NCBI GenBank assembly: GCA_022510745.1
Contig: JAFLSY010000001.1
Span: 359,042 to 423,041 of the forward strand
From: Lachnospiraceae bacterium
Lineage (GTDB): Bacteria; Bacillota; Clostridia; Lachnospirales; Lachnospiraceae
DNA: 64,000 nt
Direction of reading: 5' to 3'
Position 1 is the first letter of the stretch; every line of letters begins with the position of its first letter. The position numbers were made by a program, and so were the translations under genes. This document shows positions 52,912-60,117 of this stretch, piece by piece. The notes below the pieces were generated by a model that ran no database searches, was not told the origin of the DNA, and saw nothing but the letters and a program-made list of their open reading frames with translations.

Positions 52912-53901
52912 ATGATTTTTAAATGTAAAAACTGTGGTGGTAATACGGTCTACAGTCCGGAACGTCATACTATGTACTGTCCCTACTGTGACAGCCAGGA
53001 CAGTGAAGAAGTAACGACAACAGGCGAGTCTTTATTCAGCTGTATCAGTTGTGGCGGACCGTTGGAAATTGCTGATTTTACTTCGGCTTCCAGATGTCCC
53101 TACTGCGATAGTTACATAATTTTTGATGAGAGAGTAACTGGTGAATACGAGCCCCATTTGATCATTCCTTTTATTTTCAGCAAAGAGATGGTGAAGAAGT
53201 TACTGCGGGATAAATTCAAAAAATGTGTTTTTGCACCCAGTGATTTTTTGGGAGAGGCCAAATTGGACTCCATAGAGGGTATGTATGTACCTTTTTGGAT
53301 GTATGACTATCATGTGCATGGTACCTATGAGGGTGAGGGCAATGTAATCCGTACATGGGTAAGCGGCAGCAGGGAATATACCGAGACAAGCGTATTCCAC
53401 ATCCAAAGGGATATGGAAGTGGATTTTGAAAAGATGCCGGTGGACGCTTCCATTGCTATGCCGGATCAGATCATGGACCTGATGGAGCCCTTTGACTATA
53501 AGGCGCTGGAGGAGTTCAAGGCAAAATATATGTCGGGCTTCTTTGCCGAACGATACAATATGTCAGCTCTGGACGGCGAAAGACGTGCTTTGGATAAAGC
53601 AAAAGCAGACGCGGAGAGTATTCTGCGCCAAAGCATCAGCGGTTATGTGGGGCTTAAGAGTAACAATGATAATCAGGTAACCTTAAACCGTACGGATACC
53701 AACTATGCGTTGTTGCCGGTCTGGATATACAACTATAAATATAAAAATGAAGACTATATTTTCCATATTAACGGACAGACCGGCAAGATCATTGGTAAGG
53801 TGCCCCTTGCCGCTAAGAAAGTCTGGGGATATGGAGCAACTCTTTTTGCATCGCTGTTTGCCATACTGATGCTGGTCCGCCAGCTGTTGTTCTTGCTGTA
53901 G
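52912..53901 (+). CDS. Double zinc-ribbon membrane protein (YdjG-like)
   Basis: The 329-residue protein has two TFIIB-like zinc ribbons at the N-terminus (FKCKNCGGNT...CPYCDSQD, about 3-27, and FSCISCGGPL...CPYCDSYI, about 41-65), a soluble middle region with FWMYDYHVHGTYEG, and one membrane segment at the end (about 305-325). This is the layout of YdjG, which in Bacillus is encoded with YdjH and YdjI and takes part in PspA recruitment to the membrane. The neighbour is a YdjH-like protein, while an SPFH/YdjI-like gene is at 7.6 kb. Confidence 0.8.
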   Translation: MIFKCKNCGGNTVYSPERHTMYCPYCDSQDSEEVTTTGESLFSCISCGGPLEIADFTSASRCPYCDSYIIFDERVTGEYEPHLIIPFIFSKEMVKKLLRDKFKKCVFAPSDFLGEAKLDSIEGMYVPFWMYDYHVHGTYEGEGNVIRTWVSGSREYTETSVFHIQRDMEVDFEKMPVDASIAMPDQIMDLMEPFDYKALEEFKAKYMSGFFAERYNMSALDGERRALDKAKADAESILRQSISGYVGLKSNNDNQVTLNRTDTNYALLPVWIYNYKYKNEDYIFHINGQTGKIIGKVPLAAKKVWGYGATLFASLFAILMLVRQLLFLL

Positions 53902-53927
53902 ACGAAGAGAGGAAAGGTACATTATCT

Positions 53928-54809
53928 ATGAAACAATATTTTTCTTATTTTAAGATATGGTTCATTATATTGGGAGTTCTGGCGGTACTGGTGGGAGGAG
54001 CCACTCTGGTAAAATATACCACAAGCGACAGAAATAATTATCATGCGCCGGAGGAGAGGGTATATGACTACGCGGATGTACTCACCGACAGTGAAGAAGA
54101 AGATCTGCGGAAGCTGATCGCCGACAGGGAAAAAAGGATTGGCTGTGATATTGTGTTGGTAACCATTAATGAATCCGTGCTGGAGCGTTACGGTTTCACG
54201 GAGAATACGGACAGTAACTGGGAATATTGTATGCAGACTTATGCCGATGATTTTTATGATGAGCATAGATTTGGCTACAATACGGACTTTGAAGGTGACG
54301 GCGTTTTATTGTTAGACAATTGGTATGAGGGAGAAAACGGCAGTGAAAAGGGCAGCTGGCTCTCTACCAGCGGCAAGGTGTATCGCCGTTATTCTACCAG
54401 AATGATAAACAGTCTGTTGGACGATGTATATAATCTCGTGGACCGTTCTCCCTACCGTGCCTACCGTGCTTACATAGAGGATATCTATCATGAAATGGGG
54501 GATGATAACAGTGCAGGAAGTATGATGAATCCACTTGCTCTTTTCATCATTTCCTTGGTAGTTGCTGCTATTTTTGTGGTCTCGAATTTAAAAGTAAAAG
54601 AAGGTACAAAAACCACCGTGGCTTCTACCTATGTGGAGAACGGCAGTATACGTTTCAATGTGAAGCAGGATAAACTGGTAAATAAATTTGTGACAAGCAG
54701 AGTGATTCAGACATCTTCCGGTTCAGGCGGCGGCAGCCATAGCGGAGGAGGCGGTGGACACCGCAGCAGCAGCGGAGCACACCACGGCGGCGGTGGTAGG
54801 AGACGTTAA
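53928..54809 (+). CDS. TPM domain protein with Gly/Ser/His-rich tail (YdjH-like)
   Basis: The 293-residue protein has an N-terminal membrane segment (about 12-32), a TPM-like domain (about 45-185, RVYDYADVLTDSEEEDLRKLIADREKRIGCDIVLVTI) and a second membrane segment (about 200-222). The tail (about 262-293) is almost all Gly, Ser and His with a terminal Arg run. TPM domains are seen in membrane and phosphatase-associated proteins. It follows the YdjG-like gene after 26 nt, with GAGGAAAGG before the ATG, so they are an operon. A hairpin follows. Confidence 0.8.
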   Translation: MKQYFSYFKIWFIILGVLAVLVGGATLVKYTTSDRNNYHAPEERVYDYADVLTDSEEEDLRKLIADREKRIGCDIVLVTINESVLERYGFTENTDSNWEYCMQTYADDFYDEHRFGYNTDFEGDGVLLLDNWYEGENGSEKGSWLSTSGKVYRRYSTRMINSLLDDVYNLVDRSPYRAYRAYIEDIYHEMGDDNSAGSMMNPLALFIISLVVAAIFVVSNLKVKEGTKTTVASTYVENGSIRFNVKQDKLVNKFVTSRVIQTSSGSGGGSHSGGGGGHRSSSGAHHGGGGRRR

Positions 54810-54811
54810 CA

Positions 54812-54838
54812 ATCTGAAAGGGGTAACCTCTTTCAGAT
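54812..54838 (+). terminator. Hairpin after the TPM gene
   Basis: ATCTGAAAG and CTTTCAGAT pair over 9 bp. No T run follows directly, so this may be only part of the terminator region with the next two hairpins. Confidence 0.4.
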
Positions 54839-54840
54839 AC

Positions 54841-54873
54841 AAAAAAGGATTCTGTAAAACAGAATCCTTTTTT
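54841..54873. terminator. Bidirectional terminator between the TPM gene and rpsT
   Basis: AAAAAAGGATTCTG and CAGAATCCTTTTTT form a 14-bp stem with a 5-nt loop. It serves the TPM gene on the + strand and, with the next hairpin, rpsT on the - strand. Confidence 0.85.
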
Positions 54874-54880
54874 AATGAAA

Positions 54881-54912
54881 AAAAGCACCCACATGACGGT
54901 ATGGGTGCTTTT
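54881..54912 (-). terminator. Second terminator of rpsT
   Basis: GCACCCA/TGGGTGC with A and T runs at both ends lies just after the rpsT stop codon in its direction. Confidence 0.75.
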
Positions 54913-54937
54913 GCTTTTATTGGGTTTATAAACAAAA

Positions 54938-55201
54938 CTAAGCCATTTTGTTGACTGCGGCTGCCAGACGGGATACCTTCCTGGAAGCATTGTTCTTATG
55001 ATATACTCCCTTAGAAGCGGCGGTATCAATTTCGCTGGTTGCAGCAAGCAAAGCAGCGGATGCAGCAGCCTTATCACCGGACTCGATAGCAACATGTACC
55101 TTCTTGATTGCTGTCTTAACGCCGGACTTGATGGACTTATTTCTATCAGCCTTGGTTTGCGCTACTAAAATTCTTTTTTTTGCGGATTTGATATTAGCCA
55201 A
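54938..55201 (-). CDS. rpsT: 30S ribosomal protein S20
   Basis: The 87-residue protein has the full S20 profile: MANIKSAKKRILVAQTKADRNKSIKSG, a Lys-rich two-helix core and the closing NASRKVSRLAAAVNKMA. It binds 16S rRNA in the small subunit. GGAGG lies 8 nt before the ATG. It is divergent from gpr, the arrangement also seen in Bacillus and many clostridia, so the gene order is conserved. Confidence 0.97.
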   Translation of the reverse strand: MANIKSAKKRILVAQTKADRNKSIKSGVKTAIKKVHVAIESGDKAAASAALLAATSEIDTAASKGVYHKNNASRKVSRLAAAVNKMA

Positions 55202-55392
55202 TATCTACACCTCCCATTTTCCAATAATCTTATTTGTAAGAAAATGTTCCATTAAAGCCTGACACGGACGACCAATGTAAACATACGCATATTATTTTAG
55301 CGGAGAGACGGCATAATGTCAATACATATTTCCGGGATTTTTGTAAAAAATATAGTAGAAAAAACAGGACATGAAAGGATTGACAGACAGAT

Positions 55393-56307
55393 ATGGGCAG
55401 TTTTCAGGTAAGAACGGATTTGGCGCTGGAAGCCAGAGAAAGTATTTCCGAAGCGGATTCCACCCTGCGGGGCGTTATTGTGGAGGAGGATTATGACGAG
55501 GAAGCGGACGTCAGGGTGACCAGAGTGGAGATAACCACTAAGAATGCAGCCAAAGCATTGGGAAAGCCCATGGGCGTCTATATTACCATAGAGGCACCGG
55601 GGATGCTGGAACCGGATGAGGATTACCACAGGGAGATCTCTCAGGTCATCGCAAAACAGCTTACGGAAATCATACCGGATGCCGAAGAAGAGCAGGCCAT
55701 ATTGGTGGTGGGGCTGGGAAACAGGGAAGTAACGGCGGACGCTCTGGGGCCCCATGTGGTGGATAATCTTTTTGTTACAAGGCATATCGTACGGGAATTT
55801 GGAAAGGCGGCCTATAATAAGAAAAAGATGAATATGGTAAGCTGTATGGAACCCGGGGTTACGGGAAAGACCGGTATGGAGGCGGCGGAGATGATAAAAG
55901 GGGTGATAGAGCAGACCAAACCCACTGTTATGATCGTCATAGATGCTTTGGCGGCCAGAAGCACAAGAAGACTAAACCGTACCGTACAAATTTCCAATAC
56001 CGGCATCCATCCCGGTTCCGGCGTGGGCAATAACCGTAATGCGCTGACGGAAGAGAGCATGGGGATTCCGGTAATTTCCATAGGAGTACCCACCGTAGTG
56101 GATGCAGCCACCATCGTGGGGGATGCATTGGAAAAAATGTATCAAAATGTGAAAAGCGGGGACAAGAAATGGCAGCTGGAAGCAGGGCAGAATACGCTGC
56201 CGGAACTGCATAATATGTACGTGGCAAGTAAGGATATTGACGCGGTGATAAAGCGTCTCAGTTATACAGTATCAGAGGGCATCAACATGGCTTTGGAGCT
56301 GGAATAG
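55393..56307 (+). CDS. gpr: Germination protease GPR
   Basis: The 304-residue protein starts MGSFQVRTDLALEARESI, the typical GPR N-terminal propeptide region. It contains VVGLGNREVTADALGPHVVDNL, GIHPGSGVGNNR and DALAARSTRRLN, matching the atypical aspartic (A25) protease that degrades small acid-soluble spore proteins in germination. It is expected to be made in the forespore. A CATATTA at 55288-55294 resembles a -10 box for sigma-F/G, but the -35 is poor. spoIIP lies downstream. Confidence 0.95.
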   Translation: MGSFQVRTDLALEARESISEADSTLRGVIVEEDYDEEADVRVTRVEITTKNAAKALGKPMGVYITIEAPGMLEPDEDYHREISQVIAKQLTEIIPDAEEEQAILVVGLGNREVTADALGPHVVDNLFVTRHIVREFGKAAYNKKKMNMVSCMEPGVTGKTGMEAAEMIKGVIEQTKPTVMIVIDALAARSTRRLNRTVQISNTGIHPGSGVGNNRNALTEESMGIPVISIGVPTVVDAATIVGDALEKMYQNVKSGDKKWQLEAGQNTLPELHNMYVASKDIDAVIKRLSYTVSEGINMALELE

Positions 56308-56350
56308 GGACAGGAGGGGGAGCATATACTGCAAAAGGGGAAGCTTAAAA

Positions 56351-57616
56351 TTGCCTCCAATCTGTGGGAAAGCAGGGATTTACTTGAAATATTTTAGGGT
56401 GTATGAGAGGAGTCTGCGAAGCTTTTTTTCTTCGGTGCTGCTGGTTTTTATTTTGCTGCTGATTTTCGGTGGGACGGGCGGACAGAAGCTGTATCTGCCT
56501 CTTTTTACATATATGCTGTATGAAAATGACGGAACTTCCGGACTTTTAGGGGACAGCCTGACAGGACTTTTGCCTATTTGCGGTTATGCCCGCGAGATCA
56601 ACGGTACTGCTGGGGAAGTACCGATATATGAAGACGGTTACTTGCATTTGCTGGCCGGGGAAGAGGAAGGAGGCAGTTTGCCGGAAGTATGGATAGAAGA
56701 TGAAACGGATGAAAGAACATCCATAGATGGCAGAGCCCCCATAGATGAGGCTCTTTCTGACGCAGAAATGGGCGGTACAGCTGCTTTGCAGGAATTGTTT
56801 GAGGAAGAAAACGCTCAGGTATATCAATATTCTTTTACTCCTGCACGCCAGACGACATCCTACGACTGGGAAGCACTGCAGGACTATGAACAACTGATAT
56901 CTACCTTTTATTCTATTGATGCCAATGCGCTGGCAGGCAGTGATCTGTTCAATTTAGAAGCTCTTAGGGGAAGAGATGTAAAGATTGACAGAACGGCAGA
57001 GGGACCGCAGATTCTGATTTATCATACTCATTCCAGAGAAGCATTTTCGGATTCTGAACCCGGGAATCCTTCCCAGACTATTGTAGGGGTGGGGGACTTT
57101 CTGACGCAGATCCTGACGGAGGAGTACGGTTATCACGTACTGCATGTTACGGAGGAATACGATACGGTTCGGGATGATGCCTATGCACAGTCCCTGCCTG
57201 CCCTTGAGCAGATTTTAGCGGAAAATCCTTCCATACAGGTGATAATTGATCTGCACAGGGATGCCGGAAGTGCCTCCCGGGATATGGTGGTGGAGATAGA
57301 CGGCAGGAGAACTGCCAGATTCATGTTTTTCAACGGTATTTCCAGAAGTAAGAAGACGGGCGAGATTTCTTATCTTTCCAATCCCAATCTGGCAGGAAAT
57401 CTGGCGCTGTCTTTTCAGATGCAGGTAAAAGCGGGAGAGTATTATCCCGGTCTTACCAGAAAAATCTATGTCCGCGAATATCGATATAACATGCATTTGC
57501 GGGAGAGATCCCTCTTGATCGAGTTAGGAGATGAGAATAATACGGTGGAGGAAGCCATGAATGCCTGTTATCCGCTGGCTCATATTCTGAATATGGTACT
57601 CTCGGGAGAGGAATAA
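56351..57616 (+). CDS. spoIIP: Stage II sporulation protein P
   Basis: The protein of up to 421 residues has an N-terminal membrane segment (about 25-48), a Glu/Asp-rich stalk and the SpoIIP amidase domain (about 215-421): ILIYHTHSREAFSDS, VIIDLHRDAG and LIELGDENNTVEEA. It degrades septal peptidoglycan during engulfment together with SpoIID and SpoIIM. The start is unclear: there is no ATG, and TTG 56351, TTG 56384 and GTG 56399 are candidates, the first having GGGGAAGC close by. gpr-spoIIP is a conserved pair. Confidence 0.93.
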   Translation: MPPICGKAGIYLKYFRVYERSLRSFFSSVLLVFILLLIFGGTGGQKLYLPLFTYMLYENDGTSGLLGDSLTGLLPICGYAREINGTAGEVPIYEDGYLHLLAGEEEGGSLPEVWIEDETDERTSIDGRAPIDEALSDAEMGGTAALQELFEEENAQVYQYSFTPARQTTSYDWEALQDYEQLISTFYSIDANALAGSDLFNLEALRGRDVKIDRTAEGPQILIYHTHSREAFSDSEPGNPSQTIVGVGDFLTQILTEEYGYHVLHVTEEYDTVRDDAYAQSLPALEQILAENPSIQVIIDLHRDAGSASRDMVVEIDGRRTARFMFFNGISRSKKTGEISYLSNPNLAGNLALSFQMQVKAGEYYPGLTRKIYVREYRYNMHLRERSLLIELGDENNTVEEAMNACYPLAHILNMVLSGEE

Positions 57617-57629
57617 AGGATATCAATAC

Positions 57630-58826
57630 TTATAAGACAGTATTTCCCTTAATAACCGCTTTGATGGACAGATCCTTTTGGTCCAAGAGCAGAAGATGCG
57701 CTTTTTTGCCCACTTCAATGCTGCCGTAAAGCGCATCGATACCGATGGAACGACAGGGATTGATGGTGGCGGCGCAGACTGCGTCCTCAAATGGGACGCC
57801 CATGAAGACTGCGGTGCAGAGGCAGTCATAAAGTGTAGATACGCTTCCGGCAATGGTACCGTCTGCTAATGCTGCAGTTTTACCTGTTACAACGACATCC
57901 TGTCCACCCAGCCGGTAATTGCCGTCTGTCAGACCGGCAGCTTCCATGCTGTCGCTGATCAGGACGACTCTGGAAGGGGTAAAAAGTCGAAAAGCAGCAC
58001 GAACGGCGCTGGGAGAGCTGTGAACACCGTCACAGATAAGCTCCACAAAGCAGTCCTGTGAATCCATGGCGGCTCCGATCGGTCCGGGAGCCCGGTGTAA
58101 AAAGGCCGGCATGGCGTTATAGAGATGGGTAATATGATCTGCACCTGATGAAAAAGCAGCCATAGCAGTATCATAGTTAGTTTCCGTATGTCCTAAGGAA
58201 AAACGAAAATCCTTCCTGCATTCTGCAATGCATAGGAGAGCGCCCGGCAGCTCCGGAGCCAGCGTGACCAGCCGGATTAGGCCGTCAGCATAATCCTGCA
58301 GCCTATATAGCAGGGCACTTTCGGGAAGTTTCAGGTATGCGCCGTTCTGGGCGCCTTTTTTATGAGGATTTAGGAAAGGACCTTCTAAGTGGATACCCAC
58401 CAGTTCTGCTGAAGTGGCATAACCGCCCCCATCCTGCGCCTGCTTAAACAGAGCGCTGCCGTGACAGATGGCAGAGAGCGTGGACTCGGGCAGGGACATG
58501 GTGGCAGGACATATGCTTGTCACACCTTTGGATAATTCATATCTGCCGATGGCATCCAGATTTCTCATAATCTCCGTATTCTGAGGAGATATGTCTCCTG
58601 TGCAGAAATCCCTCCCCATGCATCCGTGAAAATGAATATCGGTCAGTCCGGGCAGTACATAGCAGCCGGATGCATCCACGTTTTTTTCGGAAGCGTCCGG
58701 CATATTTTGGGAAAAAGTGGAGGTCTCTCCTTTAAAAAGAGAGAGAATTTGATCCCCGTTTGTCTGAATACACAGCGGTGCAAAGTGTCCCTCCGGCGTA
58801 AAAACCAGTCCGTTTTTTATCAGCAT
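57630..58826 (-). CDS. nagA: N-acetylglucosamine-6-phosphate deacetylase
   Basis: The 398-residue protein shows the amidohydrolase motifs DIHFHG, HLEGPFLNPHKKGAQ, LGHTET, HLYNAM, CDGVH and LISDSMEAAG. It removes the acetyl group to give glucosamine 6-phosphate in amino sugar or wall recycling. GGAG lies 8 nt before the ATG at 58826. The partner nagB is not in the window. The gene is convergent with spoIIP, with only 13 nt between the stop codons and no clear terminator. Confidence 0.95.
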   Translation of the reverse strand: MLIKNGLVFTPEGHFAPLCIQTNGDQILSLFKGETSTFSQNMPDASEKNVDASGCYVLPGLTDIHFHGCMGRDFCTGDISPQNTEIMRNLDAIGRYELSKGVTSICPATMSLPESTLSAICHGSALFKQAQDGGGYATSAELVGIHLEGPFLNPHKKGAQNGAYLKLPESALLYRLQDYADGLIRLVTLAPELPGALLCIAECRKDFRFSLGHTETNYDTAMAAFSSGADHITHLYNAMPAFLHRAPGPIGAAMDSQDCFVELICDGVHSSPSAVRAAFRLFTPSRVVLISDSMEAAGLTDGNYRLGGQDVVVTGKTAALADGTIAGSVSTLYDCLCTAVFMGVPFEDAVCAATINPCRSIGIDALYGSIEVGKKAHLLLLDQKDLSIKAVIKGNTVL

Positions 58827-58876
58827 GGAAAACTCCTTTTATGGCAGTGCTATAATCACAACTTTATGTCTGTTTT

Positions 58877-58905
58877 ATTATAATTTTATGAAGAAGAAAT
58901 TGCAA
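58877..58905 (-). promoter_or_regulatory. Sigma-A type promoter of nagA
   Basis: TTGCAA and TATAAT are 17 nt apart on the minus strand, about 50 nt before the ATG. A NagR-like operator was not recognised. Confidence 0.75.
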
Positions 58906-59038
58906 CCGCGTAAAAGGGGGAGAATACCATGTTTGTATTGCAAAATATACGGAAACGAGGTATGATTTTCACGTAAGAATTGCGTGGACTTAAGGTCTGC
59001 GATGGAAGGGTTTAGCATAATAAGGAGAGTATACTGTG

Positions 59039-59968
59039 ATGGATGGTTATGGTCAGCAGAATATGCAGATATATGAACAGCCGCCGATCGCTCCGGGACC
59101 TGTAAAGAAGCCCGGTGTGGGGAGACGTATCGGCTACTTTTTCTTAAGCCTCACCCCGGCTATAGCCTGCCTGCTTTTGCAGGTGGCGGCAGGTGTGGTA
59201 GTCATGATAGCCGGAGCTATTATCCGGATGGCGCAGTATCTGGCTGCCAATCCCATGGCTTCACAAGGAGAACTTCTAAACGCGTATATGGATGCGGTAT
59301 ATGACTTCATGGGTGCCGGTGTGCTGGCCTATCATGTGGTAGCCCTGCCGGTTTTCGGACTTTGGTATTATTTTGGCTGTGGCAGACCAAAGTTAAAACA
59401 GTCTTTTCGGAATGTGAATTTACAGGCCATTGTGATTGCCATTGCAGGTGGCGTGAGCATGTGCCTTTTCAGCAATGCCATGGTAGGCGTGGAGCAGTAT
59501 CTGCTGCCGAGAGCCATGGAATCTTATATGGAGTTAATGGAGATGGCAGACGTCGGGAACGACTGGCTGGTGACTTTTGCCGCGGTGCTGCTTGCACCTA
59601 TCGGAGAGGAAATTCTCTGCAGAGGTCTGACGCTCCATTATGCGAAGAAGGCGCTGCCTTATTTCTGGATGGCGAATATTCTGCAGGCCCTTTTATTCGG
59701 TGTGATTCACGGAAATCTGATTCAGGGGCTGTATGCCTTTGCCATTGGTCTGATGTTGGGCTGGGTGACAGAGCGTTATCATTCCCTGCTCCCTGCCATG
59801 CTTTTACATTTTACAGTGAATTTTTCTTCCACTGTCTGGATAGAAAAGGCCTTTTTCTGGATTCCTGATACGCTGCTTTCCTGGCTCATACTGTTAGGAA
59901 TCACGCTTTTCGTGACCCTTTTGCTGGTTTTGTGGGGAACTGTCTGCGACAAAAATGCAGGAAAATAA
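59039..59968 (+). CDS. CPBP family intramembrane metalloprotease
   Basis: The 309-residue protein has about eight membrane segments. The conserved protease motifs are EEILCR (about 188-193), FGVIH (about 223-227) and HFTVN (about 263-267), the expected metal-binding set of the CPBP/Abi family. Members process prenylated or signal proteins or confer bacteriocin self-immunity. The N-terminus is Gln/Pro/Gly rich. GGAGAG lies 9 nt before the ATG at 59039; a GTG one codon before is an alternative. A terminator follows. Confidence 0.88.
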   Translation: MDGYGQQNMQIYEQPPIAPGPVKKPGVGRRIGYFFLSLTPAIACLLLQVAAGVVVMIAGAIIRMAQYLAANPMASQGELLNAYMDAVYDFMGAGVLAYHVVALPVFGLWYYFGCGRPKLKQSFRNVNLQAIVIAIAGGVSMCLFSNAMVGVEQYLLPRAMESYMELMEMADVGNDWLVTFAAVLLAPIGEEILCRGLTLHYAKKALPYFWMANILQALLFGVIHGNLIQGLYAFAIGLMLGWVTERYHSLLPAMLLHFTVNFSSTVWIEKAFFWIPDTLLSWLILLGITLFVTLLLVLWGTVCDKNAGK

Positions 59969-59980
59969 ACAAATTATTAA

Positions 59981-60008
59981 GCGGATGTTACAAAACATCC
60001 GTTTTTTG
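59981..60008 (+). terminator. Intrinsic terminator after the CPBP gene
   Basis: CGGATGTT and AACATCCG close a 4-nt loop and are followed by TTTTTT. Confidence 0.85.
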
Positions 60009-60033
60009 ACGAAAATCTTCATAAATTCTTAAG

Positions 60034-60062
60034 GTGACTATACTATATATATGGTCTATAAT
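60034..60062 (+). promoter_or_regulatory. Promoter of the sugar ABC importer operon
   Basis: GTGACT and TATAAT are 17 nt apart, 55 nt before the chosen GTG start. A direct sugar-regulator operator was not recognised. Confidence 0.6.
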
Positions 60063-60117
60063 AGAATCGGTATAGAAACGAAGCACTATATCATGTATGT
60101 GGAAAAGGAGAAGTAAA

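Noticed and set aside
57623..57853. Separate small gene overlapping the nagA end
   Set aside because: It is another frame of the nagA strand; nagA is full length with all motifs.
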